Positions 1 through 9,935 of a stretch of DNA of 64,000 bases are shown here, in pieces. Position 1 is the first letter of the stretch. Each line of letters starts with the position of its first letter. The position numbers and the translations under genes were made by a program. Origin of the DNA: Saposhnikovia divaricata (lineage: Eukaryota; Streptophyta; Magnoliopsida; Apiales; Apiaceae). The DNA is taken from positions 9,352,001 to 9,416,000 of the forward strand of contig CM071595.1 in assembly GCA_036435485.1 (NCBI GenBank), read 5' to 3'. The notes under the pieces are model-generated. The model had not been told where the DNA came from. It worked only from the letters and a program-made list of their open reading frames with translations, and did not search any database.

Positions 1-108
1 GTTTCCGTCAAAAAAACAAAGACTTAGGCTGACTTGATACATTAGGCTGACTTCAGTGACCTGTTTGAGTCGAATTTCAGTTCAGTGACCATCTTGATAC
101 ATTAGGCC

Positions 109-969
109 TAGGGGTGAGCAAAAAACCGAAATGAAACCGAAACCGAACCGAAACCGATCAAAACCGAACCGAAAAAACCGAAACCGAAGCCGAACCGACG
201 GTTGCGGTTTTTGATTTTTAAAAACCGAAATTTTCGGTTTCGGTTCCGGTTTTAGGTTAAAACCGAACCGACTAAAACCGAACCGAACCGATTATTAAAA
301 TAAATATATAATTTATATAAATTTATAAAACTTTCTGGTGACTGCTCCGGCTGGTAACTTCTCATTTTCGTAAACTATATATATAGGTTTCTACTATCAT
401 GTAAATTGTATTAAAACTAAGATTATATTGCAATCAATTTACATATTACATGAGAAAGTTCTAATTTGCCTTTGTATTAGCAACTGAGAGTACATTTTGT
501 CATTTACTCATATATTGGTTTTTGCAAGGCATTAAATTTGTGCAAGTTAAGACTTAATTAGGTATGATTTATTCATTGCACATTATCACACATGCATGTA
601 TAAATTTTGTGAAAATATATTGTGAGCCCTGTATAACTTATTATCTTACTAATGCCATATGATACTGTCATATAACATTACCACTAACATATACACAGAG
701 TGTATTCATTCAAAAACTCAATTACTTTGTTTAAAAATCGAGAACGTTGTAATTTATAAATTTAAAGTCTTGTAATATATTTATGATTTTTTCGTTCGGT
801 TTTATAACCGAAACCGAACCGTTAAAAACCGAACCAAGCTTTTTAAAACCGAAACCGAAACCGACGGTTCGGTTGCGGTTGCGGTTTTCAATTTTAAAAA
901 CCGAAGACATGCGGTTTCGGGTTCGGTTTCGGGGCAAAACCGAACCGAACCGAACCGTGCTCTCCCCTA
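109..969. mobile_element. Non-autonomous hAT element, 861 bp, complete
   Basis: The ends are inverted: TAGGGGTGAGCA on the left and TGCTCTCCCCTA on the right (one mismatch). They are flanked by a perfect 8-bp target duplication, attaggcc at 101-108 and 970-977, which is the hAT signature. Just inside both ends are dense subterminal runs of AACCGAACCG-type repeats (about 123-295 and 800-957). In the hAT superfamily such subterminal repeats are where transposase binds. The centre is plain AT-rich sequence with no transposase, so the copy would have to be moved in trans. The small open frames overlapping 731-1082 are products of the ACCGAA repeat and not genes. Confidence 0.93.
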
Positions 970-977
970 ATTAGGCC

Positions 978-1440
978 GACTTCAGTGACCAACAAGATAT
1001 TTAACCCCTTTGACATGTAACAACCTGTCTCAATATCAATGACCATTCTTTTATGGTATGTAATATATGTAATGGTCTTCAAGTTCCTTCACAATTTCAC
1101 ATGTATCTATCAAGTTTTCGGATAAATTTATTGCAATTTTATCGGTCGATAAATTTATTTGTTTCTGTCGGCAGACTTTGGTACCTTAATCTATTGTCAT
1201 TAAGACACTTATATTTGTATTTTTAAGATTAATGTGTACATTCTGCATGTGTTTATCTGTCTATGCATACACCTGAAAAAATGAAACTGAATTGAAAAAA
1301 ATGTGCAGGAAAAATTTGGTCACACATCACTATCTGGTAAATCAGTAGGGGGTGGGGTGGTGCCAAACATTCTAAAAAGAGTTAAAAGCTTGAAGGCAGT
1401 ACCCAGTAGGTATTCATTGTGATTAACATCATTAGGAATA
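978..1440. other. Intergenic, nothing recognised
   Basis: AT-rich spacer between the hAT element and a short Helitron. I see no coding frame, RNA or repeat structure here. Confidence 0.6.
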
Positions 1441-2308
1441 TCTATATATATTATAATAACAGGAAATCGGAAATACACTAGAAACGTTCAAAATATTTTT
1501 TTTTTGAATTTTCAGTTTTTTGATATTTTTATTAAAATTATTTTTTTGCATTAAATAGCTCTTAATACTATCTTAATTAGTCATTAATTACTCCTATTAA
1601 ATCTATATTAAATTTACTTTATTTTACATATTTAAAAATTAGAAAACTATATTTGCGTTCTTTTTTATACCCTATAAGACCACATTAATTTCTTTTTGAA
1701 CAATTATAGTAAGATGAGCTTAACTTCTCAAACAATCTTTATTATGACTCATTATGGAAATGGTAATAAATTATGAAAGTATATAGATTTTCACTTAAAA
1801 TTTGGAATTTATATAAAAATAGTACAAACTATTTTTAATTTTGCACATGGATAAATTATACATAGGTTATGACCAAATCAATTAAATTAAACCAACCTAA
1901 CTCTTTTATTAGCAGATTAAATGGATAAAAAAAGTTATACATCCGTTGTTCATTATATTGTGTCGAAATAAATTAATATTCTAAATAAATAAATTTTGCG
2001 TTATTATTGAATATGTATGTGATGAGAGGGACGTTGACTTTAAAAAAACGTTATTTTATTTAATATTTATAACTTTTATCAAAATTACTACGTTCTTGCT
2101 AAGTTTTATGTTTATGATATTTTTAAGATTATCAAAATTTTAGATATATGATGAGAGTATTTTTCCAATTAATAATTTATGTAATTTGTTTTAAATCAAA
2201 ATTTTTAGGAAATTTTTAAGAGGTCAATAAATTTTTAAAAATAAAAAAATTCTAACTTCAATATTTTAAAAGAAAAATTAGTAAACTTCGCGCGGGTAAG
2301 TTGCCTAG
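1441..2308 (+). mobile_element. Non-autonomous Helitron, 868 bp
   Basis: It starts TCTATATATATTATAA after a host A (1440) and ends CTAG before a host T (2309), the canonical plant Helitron A^T insertion with no target duplication. A short stem (AACTT/AAGTT around the GC-rich loop cgcgcgggt, 2284-2302) lies just upstream of the CTAG terminus, as Helitron 3' ends require. The first 16 bases equal those of the giant Helitron at 12392, so the two probably share a termini family. There is no coding capacity. Confidence 0.88.
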
Positions 2309-2961
2309 TTAATAATAAAACAGGGTACTTCAAGCTTAACTACAAATAAATATGAATATTGTTACACAAAAGATTAGATATATTCATTTTTTTTTTTGAA
2401 TAAATTAGATATATTCATTAATTATATTTTTATTACATAATAAAAGAGATATTTGTATTCGCGCATGCAAATAGAATGTTTTTAGGAAGTGACAGATGAA
2501 CTGACATCCAACAATTTCTGTTAAAAGGGTAAATGAGTGGTTCAAGGAAAAGGGTGCGAATTGTACGAAGTAATTATCAGAAACACTACTAAATCAATAA
2601 TGCAAATAGTGTGGTGAATTAATACCGTAATTCTTTATTTTTCAATTGTATAAAAATAATATCTAAGATGGTGGAAAAAAAAAGAATAAGAGAACCCTGT
2701 CCCATGAACTCTAACTTATGTGACTTGACCTTGCATTATGCCAGATAAGGTTAAGTATTCGATTCTCCTACAAAACTTAAATGACCATGAGCTCTAATTC
2801 ATGTGACATGAATTGATGCAGTTATTTGCAAAATCTAGGCGTGTTGGTTCGCTTGATAAAATCGTTGATTTGCTATGTAAAGACAATGGCGGTGCTGAAC
2901 TACAAAAAAAATGGTAAAAAAAAAAGAATATAAAATATACAATTAGTTCTATAATGAAATA
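2309..2961. other. Intergenic, nothing firm
   Basis: AT-rich spacer. Around 2700-2815 a phrase of the type catgaactctaacttatgtg appears twice in diverged form, suggesting an old small repeat. I cannot assign it. Confidence 0.4.
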
Positions 2962-3339
2962 CTAGCTTATAACTCGTGCAAAGCACAGATTACTTTTAAC
3001 TTCTTTTAATTTACTTATAGTGTAGTTACATAATATTATAAATATTTCACCTTTGTACATAATAATTTTTAGTATTAAATTTAAATTAATATGTTGTTAA
3101 CGGGAATCGAATCTTCAACCTTTCTATGTAGCATTTTTTACTATTAATTTTTAATTAAAATGTTGTTGATGGGATTCGAACCTTAGACCTTTGTATATAA
3201 CAACTTTTAGTATTGCATCCAACGATCATCATCAATTTGAGCTACCAATTTAATAGTTGTGAATGAAAAGGATAAGCAAAACCAAAATACAAAATATATC
3301 TCATTTTGCTTATTATATTATAGTATTGTATAGTATAGA
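2962..3339 (-). mobile_element. Short non-autonomous Helitron, 378 bp
   Basis: Read on the minus strand it begins TCTATACTATACAATAC (right end, 3339) and ends with the hairpin GTGC-TTT-GCAC followed by CTAG (left end, 2962-2965). The host bases are A2961 and T3340, so the insertion is A^T. It carries a fragment of the type gggattcgaacc (about 3170) that recurs in the Helitron at 62557-63070, so the two belong to one family. No coding capacity. Confidence 0.85.
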
Positions 3340-3525
3340 TAGTTAGATTTTGTAAAAAAATTATATACGTAACTAATAATAAGTTGTTTTTTGACTTTTT
3401 TGTTACATCTTATTATTACCTGAATTTTTTTCCCATATTAACGTAAAGTATATGCACATATGAAGTATAGAAGTCAAACATGAATTTTTGTTTTGAACCG
3501 GAACTATTTAGTAGTTAAAGTCAGG

Positions 3526-3990
3526 TTTGATTTGGATCGTTTCCCGAAAGTCAGGACGTAATAGTTTTCTATAGAAGAGATGAGGGCTGTCGCGTGCTTA
3601 TGTATTCGCAATTTTTCAATGTCGCTTAGCAAACAAAAAATAAAAAAATTTCAATGTTATCTTGTAAATTAAATTTTTTCCGTGTACCAATATCAAATTT
3701 AATAGATGATTAACGAGTTTCTAATATTAAATTTAATAGATGATTAATGATTTTTGAAAAATGAATTTTATCATAGGTTTTATTTTGGATTGTTTCCCGA
3801 AAGTCAGTGCGTAGTAGTTTTCTATAGAAGAGATGAGGTTGTTTCGTGCTTATGTACTCGCAATTTTTCAAAACTATCTTGTAAACTAAATTTTTGGCAT
3901 GTACTAATATCAAATTTAATAGATGATTAATGAGTTTATAATATTAAATTTAATAGATGATTAATGAGTTTAAAAAAGTGAATTTTATCA
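3526..3990. repeat. Tandem duplication, about 250-bp period
   Basis: A block around tttcccgaaagtcag ... gcaatttttcaa at 3540-3630 recurs at 3792-3870. The phrase aatttaatagatgattaatga also occurs several times between 3695 and 3970. The copies differ at many sites, so the duplication is not recent. No gene is visible. Confidence 0.75.
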
Positions 3991-4090
3991 TATGTTCTAT
4001 TAGGATATTTAGAGTTATAAATATTAAATTTAATTATATTGAAAAGTGAATTTTATCATATATTTTATTAGTATATTTAGAGTTATAAAT

Positions 4091-4230
4091 GGCCAACATG
4101 TTGGTGCAGTGGTTGATCCACTGGCCTCCTTTGAAGGAGGTCAGGGGTTCGACTCCTGTGTGTGCGTGAGTTTCCTAGTTTGTATTAGGTTTCCTTTCTG
4201 TATTTGTATTTCTGTACTAGGCCGGGGGTC
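4091..4230 (+). mobile_element. tRNA-derived SINE, 140 bp, with 15-bp target duplication
   Basis: The body is bounded by a perfect 15-bp direct repeat, tttagagttataaat (4076-4090 and 4231-4245). Inside are an A-box-like TGGTGCAGTGG (4102-4112) and a consensus B box GGTTCGACTCC (4146-4156), about 33 bp apart, as in an RNA polymerase III promoter of tRNA origin. The 3' part (about 4165-4230) is a non-tRNA tail ending cgggggtc. It lacks the poly-A or TTG tail seen in most plant SINEs, which is the odd point. It is non-coding and would need a LINE reverse transcriptase in trans. The 65-codon frame across it (4046-4243) is not a gene. Confidence 0.88.
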
Positions 4231-4245
4231 TTTAGAGTTATAAAT

Positions 4246-4345
4246 ATTAAATTTAATTATGTTGTTAGTGAGAGTCGAACCCTTGATTTATGTAGTACTC
4301 GCTTATTATCCCTCTTACTCTTATTATTATATACTAATAGAATAT
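4246..4345. repeat. Dispersed about 100-bp repeat (second copy near 59950)
   Basis: The segment containing gagagtcgaacc and ccctcttactcttatta is shared with 59950-60055 in the same orientation, with scattered differences. Its gagtcgaacc part resembles the internal sequence of the short Helitrons here, so both may be Helitron remnants. No ends are visible in either copy. Confidence 0.55.
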
Positions 4346-5050
4346 AATATAATTTAACTAAAAAATAAAAAATAATTCTTAAAATTGAAATTGATTATAA
4401 CAACTATAATAAAATGATCATTTCAATTTTCAAGTATCACCTATCCCATAATTTTGTACACGACATCAAATGTATATGAAAATTTAAAAGACTGGTGGTC
4501 TAAAAATCCTACCCTGACTTTGTGATCCCATACATGACTCGGAAAAATGGACAAGTAGATGTGGCCGATTTTAAGGGACAGGATTGTCTGAACATGTGCC
4601 ACAGCCTCATTGATATGGTCCGAGTCTTTTCCCAGTAGTTTCCAAGGAGGATACAAGAAACAAGCCTCAATTTTAGTACTAGCTCTCTTATTTTAGTACT
4701 TGGTACTAGTATTGAAATTGTGAAATGCTAAAATCCTCGCAATGGTTCGAGAAACGGTTCATAAATGTTGAGTTGTTAAAATATTATTGACTATTTTCTC
4801 ATAAATGAAATGGAACTCTGGTCCAAATATATGAATTGCATAAATAAAATCATGTCATGTATCATTTGAAAACAATTTTTTAAATTACTTTAATTAACAC
4901 ATATTTTAGCTCATAATATCCTATATAAATCTATTAGAAACAGAAAAAACGAAGCGAGTAAACTAGTGATAGGCCTCAAAGATAAAACTAGCGATAAATG
5001 TTGGGGACCAAACACAGGTCATATGTCGGATCTAGTTCTAGGTTCTATGT
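4346..5050. other. Intergenic, nothing recognised
   Basis: AT-rich spacer between the dispersed repeat and the second hAT element. The open frame at 4441-4656 on the minus strand has no recognisable product. Confidence 0.5.
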
Positions 5051-5058
5051 ATTTCAGC

Positions 5059-5837
5059 TAGAGCCGGCCATTAGTGCGGTTTAAACCGGACCGCACGGAA
5101 CCGGACCGGTAAATTAACCGTGTTTATTCGGCCCGTAAAAAATCGGCACGAACCGGCACGAACCCGCTTAAAAATTCGGTCCGAATACGGGTTTAGTAGA
5201 GCAAAACCGGGACCGGAACCGGCCCGGCCCGAAACCGGCACGGCACGGCCCGGCTTACATGTGATAATTGAATTGTTGCCATCCTGCTCCTGCCAAACAC
5301 ACCCACTCTCGTAGGAAGACAACATGCACCATACGGCACTTTATCCGGTCTATCTGGGGCGTGTGGTTCCAACTTGATCAATTGACTATTTATCTTTCCT
5401 TTTTTAATCACAATTCTTCAGCCTATTTTTTGTAGTGTGTTTCCTTTTATTTAATTTATATTGTATAATAATATTATTGTATTATTATATGTTAATGTGG
5501 TTTATTCCGTTTTTTAATAGGAATTCTCTCAAATTATTTATAATATATTTTTTATTAATAAAATTTATATGAGGTATCCTCCTATTTAATTACATTTATA
5601 AAATTAATTTGTAAAACCTTTTATTAAACTAAAGTATTAATAATAAAAATAAAGTAGAGAAATAAATAAATAAATAAAGTAATAAACGTGCCGGTTACGA
5701 ATCCAAGATCCGTGAACCGGAACCGGCCCGGGACCGGCCCGACTGAAATGTGTGCCGGCTACGAATTAAGTATCTCTGAACCGGGACCGTGCAAAGCCCG
5801 GCCCAGCTCGCACGGCCCGCACGATTGGCCGGCTCTA
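5059..5837. mobile_element. Non-autonomous hAT element, 779 bp, complete
   Basis: The termini TAGAGCCGGCCA (5059-5070) and TGGCCGGCTCTA (5826-5837) are perfectly inverted over 12 bp. They are flanked by a perfect 8-bp target duplication, atttcagc (5051-5058 and 5838-5845). GC-rich subterminal arrays of ACCGG/CCGGCCCG (5080-5255 and 5690-5835) enclose an AT-rich core without transposase. It belongs to a different family from the hAT element at 109-969. Three overlapping frames in the arrays (5071-5411) are repeat artefacts. Confidence 0.94.
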
Positions 5838-7645
5838 ATTTCAGCTTCCTTCTTTATATCCGATTACTTCAGATATCAATGCATATTGTAATATAAACGT
5901 CTCTTGGTCCCTCCCTCTACATCTAACGTATACAAGTACCAATCATATAATGAGCAAGTTTGTGCATATCTCTTCACAATTATGCATATGTTTTTTCACA
6001 GATTTACGGAGCAAACGCTTGTTACAACACATCGTACTTTGATATATAATTGTGATAAATGAGGTCTCTTGCATTTTTATTAAACATTATAGTATTACTC
6101 GTAATCTACGATGATAAATAATCACGATACATTATGTTATAACAATCGTTATATCGTCAATCTTTTAGTATAATGTGGTATATTATGTCTCATGCTAGTA
6201 AACTTGAACATCAATAATGTAGGATATATATGATTTTTTATCCGACTCTCGTTTTTACGGTTAAAGAGTGAATCACTAGAGTTCATCTTTAGAACGATAA
6301 ACGAGAACAAGGATAAAGAGTTACACATGAAATGAAATTTATTATAATTTGATACGAATCGCCCTAGTCCCGAACAATTTAACACACATTTTCTAGATAG
6401 TTCACAATGGAAAGAAACATCAATTCCATCTACTAGAAATAATGTATGTCGATACATCAATATCATTATTATAAATTTATAAATTTTATATTTTACATAA
6501 CCATTTTTTTTTTTTTTTTTGTAATCCTTTGATACCCGAATTTATGTTGGTGGGTGGGATAGCTGATTAAAGGTTTCGATAAATAAAATGGGAGAAAGGC
6601 CCATAAACTTTAAGGCTCATAAACATACTGGCCAACTACATGCCTGGATTGATGTACTACAAGATCATCTACTTATGTAATTTAATGATCATGGCCCTTA
6701 CTGTACAACCTGTAGCAGGTTCTGTAGGTTTGTAAGGCAGCTTCCCCTGTTGTAAGACCATTTCAAGCAAACTTACAGGTTCGGCATTGGGACAAGAAAT
6801 GCAGAATCCTCGTTTTCGACCCCATACCTTGACGGAGATATTTCCATCTCATAGGCTAGAAAGCAGGGATTCTTCACTGACCCGCCGCACCGCGCACCCG
6901 ATTCTTTGAGATTCTTGGGTGCGTGGGGATTCTTGGGGATTCATAGGAGATGGAGGCATCTGTGTTTCTTCATGTCTTGTGCAGTGCAAAAAAATTGAAA
7001 TATTACTGACAGGTACATAATTTACAGAGATATTGATTCTCTGAAACGCCTTGATCAATTAACAGTAGGTTACAGCTTTTCTGGTTCTGTAAATAGCATG
7101 AGAAGTGTTCTGCAAGAAAGCATTCCTCACAATAGGGAATGTTTGTGAAGTTTTGAGGATGATGCTATCTGGCTCATTGCTGCTTCTTAAAATTGCTGGG
7201 AGCTTCGACTGCTGAATTACGAAAACAAAATTTAGTTGGGAACATCCGCAGAACTTTAGATAACTAAAAAAACCTGACATTGTTGGCAGTACTGCACCAA
7301 TAAGTTGCAAATAAATTGCATCGCAAATTATGCAACTTGTACTGCTTCGTTTTAGGCTTGGATGTGCCAGACAGAAAAATTCTTTAAATTTTCTTGCATT
7401 AATAGTTACTCTGTTACTTAAAACTCGAATCTGTAAAAGCAAAAAAGAAAATCCAAGAATTTTTGTGTGGTGCAAATTTGATCAAACTCGCTAAAACTAT
7501 CTACTTCTGTGCTGAAATAGTTCTACGTTCTGTTTAAGATATCAAAATTGGACTTCTAAGACGATCCAGTGCAGGTTCTTTCTCTTCTTGCTTTCTCCCT
7601 CTTTTGCCTTTGTTTCTGAGATCAGATGACTAAATAATAGTCTAT
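5838..7645. other. Intergenic, no supported gene
   Basis: No conserved protein is recognisable. Minus-strand frames at 6149-6466 and 7059-7475 are open but carry no known motif. The latter lies downstream of the OFP gene on its own strand and could be part of its 3' region or a chance frame. A T-run lies at about 6506-6521. Confidence 0.4.
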
Positions 7646-8191
7646 TTAACATGTTACATTCTCATGATTGATATTTACATTTAAGAACATATAAGTGCAG
7701 ACCTCATGGAACACCTCAAGTATAAGGCCTCTATATTCTACAGAATTCATCGAAATATAATAATTTAACAGACTTCGTAAATCTTTTGGCTCATAAATCC
7801 TGTTAGCTGTAATCATCTCCATCATTGATCTTCTAAAATCCTCTCGAGGATCATAAGTTGACTTCTCAGCAGCAACCATTAATACAAACTTAGTCCCGTC
7901 ACGTCTAGCTTTTCTTTTCTCTTCATGCCTAGCTTCCCTTCTTTCTCTTATCATTTGATCTAACTTCTCTTGAACCATGGCATGTGCTACACTTGATATC
8001 GTAGCAAACCGATTTGAATTCAAGCTTTCGCCTTCGTCTGATGAAGAGACACTAAGCCTGCAGCTGCAGCAGAAGGCCTTCTTGCATCCCCTGACTTGAA
8101 GCTTTTGCTTCTTCAGCTCTCTAGAGCCCTGCATTCTCTTAAAGATTTGAAGAGTAGTTTGAGCAAACAAAATAATATATCCAAGAATCAC
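7646..8191 (-). CDS. OFP: OVATE family protein (OFP), putative transcriptional repressor
   Basis: The frame encodes up to 181 residues. The C-terminal half matches the OVATE domain: EKSTYDPREDFRRSMMEMI, then a variable stretch, then LLNYYISMNSVEYRGLILEVF, at about residues 109-165. OFPs are plant nuclear regulators that bind TALE homeodomain proteins and generally repress transcription, affecting organ shape and wall formation. Upstream are a Cys/Ser-rich segment (CCSCRLSVSSS) and a basic helix rich in Arg/Glu (about residues 85-105). The hydrophobic first 18 codons look non-native, and the internal Met at codon 20 (MQGSRELKKQK) is a more likely start unless an upstream exon exists. The tail after the domain (CTYMFLNVNINHENVTC) is unusual for the family. 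It looks intact and is one of the few plausible host genes here. Confidence 0.72.
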   Translation of the reverse strand: MILGYIILFAQTTLQIFKRMQGSRELKKQKLQVRGCKKAFCCSCRLSVSSSDEGESLNSNRFATISSVAHAMVQEKLDQMIRERREARHEEKRKARRDGTKFVLMVAAEKSTYDPREDFRRSMMEMITANRIYEPKDLRSLLNYYISMNSVEYRGLILEVFHEVCTYMFLNVNINHENVTC

Positions 8192-8771
8192 AAGTTGGGT
8201 GGCATAATCATGATTTCCCCTAAGGTCTAGACAACTAACTACAATTATTTTAAAAAAAGATTGGAGGGCTATATGTTCAATAAGTTATAGGTAAAGATGT
8301 ACAATGCATGCACTTTAAATCCCTTATAAGATTATATGAATTGGCAAATTTTTGTTCACTAAGTTATAGGTTTAATATAAACAGATCCACTTTAATTCCA
8401 TTTAAATACTATATGAATTTGCATGCTTCTTAATCTCACAGTATTCTATTTAACACTTGCTTATCCTGCTTTTATATCTTGTATTAACAAATATGATTCA
8501 CATGGTTTCATCATTTTAGCTATAAGAACTCCATCTCAACAAGCTTTTTAACTAGTTTTGTTTAATGACCTACACTTAGCCAGATTGTCTGGTGGCTGGT
8601 ATGGCTCTTTTGTGCAGCAATTTAGGTAGCAAAATGATTGAGAACAACCAATGATCAACCAATGAACTTTAGTCACATGGTAAGATATGAAAGTGAACGG
8701 ATAAATTTATTTCAGAAACCCAGATTTTGTCGGGGTTTTCACAATTGCTGTTTGTGCTTCACTAGTGTTTA
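8192..8771. other. Intergenic, likely OFP upstream region
   Basis: The AT-rich sequence between the OFP coding region and a MITE would hold the OFP promoter. I see no distinctive element beyond ordinary AT-rich tracts. Confidence 0.4.
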
Positions 8772-8774
8772 TTA

Positions 8775-9171
8775 GCATCTCCAACGGTAATAGCTAAAAT
8801 CATTAGCTATATAACGATTATCTAAAAATTTGCTGAACTGTAAGATGTTTTACTACAATGGTATTAGTTATAATGAATAGCTATATTTTAAAAATAGTAT
8901 TTTATTATTATTTTAATAATAATAATAATATATATATAAGTAAATAAGATCGATGATGTGTCACGATATAAGTGGAGATAATGAATTATAGATGTTATCT
9001 ATATATTATAGATGTCCTCCAAAATATAGAGGATGTCAAGATGATTATCTAAAAATTTAACTAACAGGAAGCACAGGAAGCATGGTTGGAGAAGAAAAAT
9101 TATACATATTATCTAAAAATTATGCCATATCATCACGTTTAGCTAATAAGTGTATAGGGTTGGAGATGCTG
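8775..9171. mobile_element. Harbinger-type MITE, about 397 bp
   Basis: The left end reads GCATCTCCAACGGTAATAGC. The right end, inverted, reads GCATCTCCAACCCTATAC. The flanking trinucleotide is TTA on both sides (8772-8774 and 9172-9174), typical of PIF/Harbinger insertions. The right terminus has two extra bases, so the exact left boundary is uncertain. The internal phrases caatggtattagttataat and gctgaactgtaa are shared with the one-ended copy near 29850, so these are family members. No coding capacity. Confidence 0.75.
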
Positions 9172-9932
9172 TTAAGCATCCCTCTTGCAGAATTTTATGA
9201 ATGCACAGCTGGAAAGAATTTAGAGATTCAGTGCCACTGTTATATGGACACATAGTGAAGTGATAAGAGAACATGAACCAAAAAATCTGCATTGACATGA
9301 TATTCATTCATTGATTAATTAATCTTTACCTTTTAATTCTTTCTTGATTGTATTAGTTTGAAGATCTTACTTTAATTATTTGATCAATATTCATAAACAA
9401 AACATAATTTTGTAAGGAATTATTAGTATTCTTTTCTATAGCAGTGTCATGTGTGTCTATCTGGTATCAACTTGTCAAGCAAGTAGAATTAAACATCTGG
9501 CTGTAATGATCACATTCTTACAACGAACCCAGACAACTCATTATCACTCAAACTAAGGCAATTTTATAACTTGCATCTCGATCACCATTTCTGTCCGAAA
9601 TCAAAACTGAAAATGGAAATAAGCTACCGATCTTGTAAGGAATCAAACAAGACAAGCTATTCTTTCTTTATTTTTTATTTTTCGCTTTTACTTGCACAAT
9701 TTTTTCATAGTAAAAACGCAGGAAAATAAAAAAAAAGTTAAAAAACTACTCTGTTATTACTCCAAAGTCCAAACACAGTGGCCCTGGGCGAGGTGCAGAA
9801 ACCTTCAAAAAACCAAATCAAACCGATGTAATACATAAACCCTGGATTCAACTACACGGTACACTCTCTCAATTTAAAAAAAAAACCAACATTAAAGTCA
9901 CACGACGGTACATGTTCCAATACTGAACTCAC
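9172..9932. other. Intergenic, nothing recognised
   Basis: AT-rich spacer between the MITE and the Harbinger element, without a supported gene. Confidence 0.5.
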
Positions 9933-9935
9933 TGA

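Noticed and set aside
731..1082. Arg/Asn-rich open frames
   Set aside because: Translations of the ACCGAA repeat at the right end of the first hAT element.
5071..5411. Overlapping minus- and plus-strand open frames
   Set aside because: They lie in the ACCGG/CCGGCCCG subterminal arrays of a hAT element, and composition alone keeps them open.
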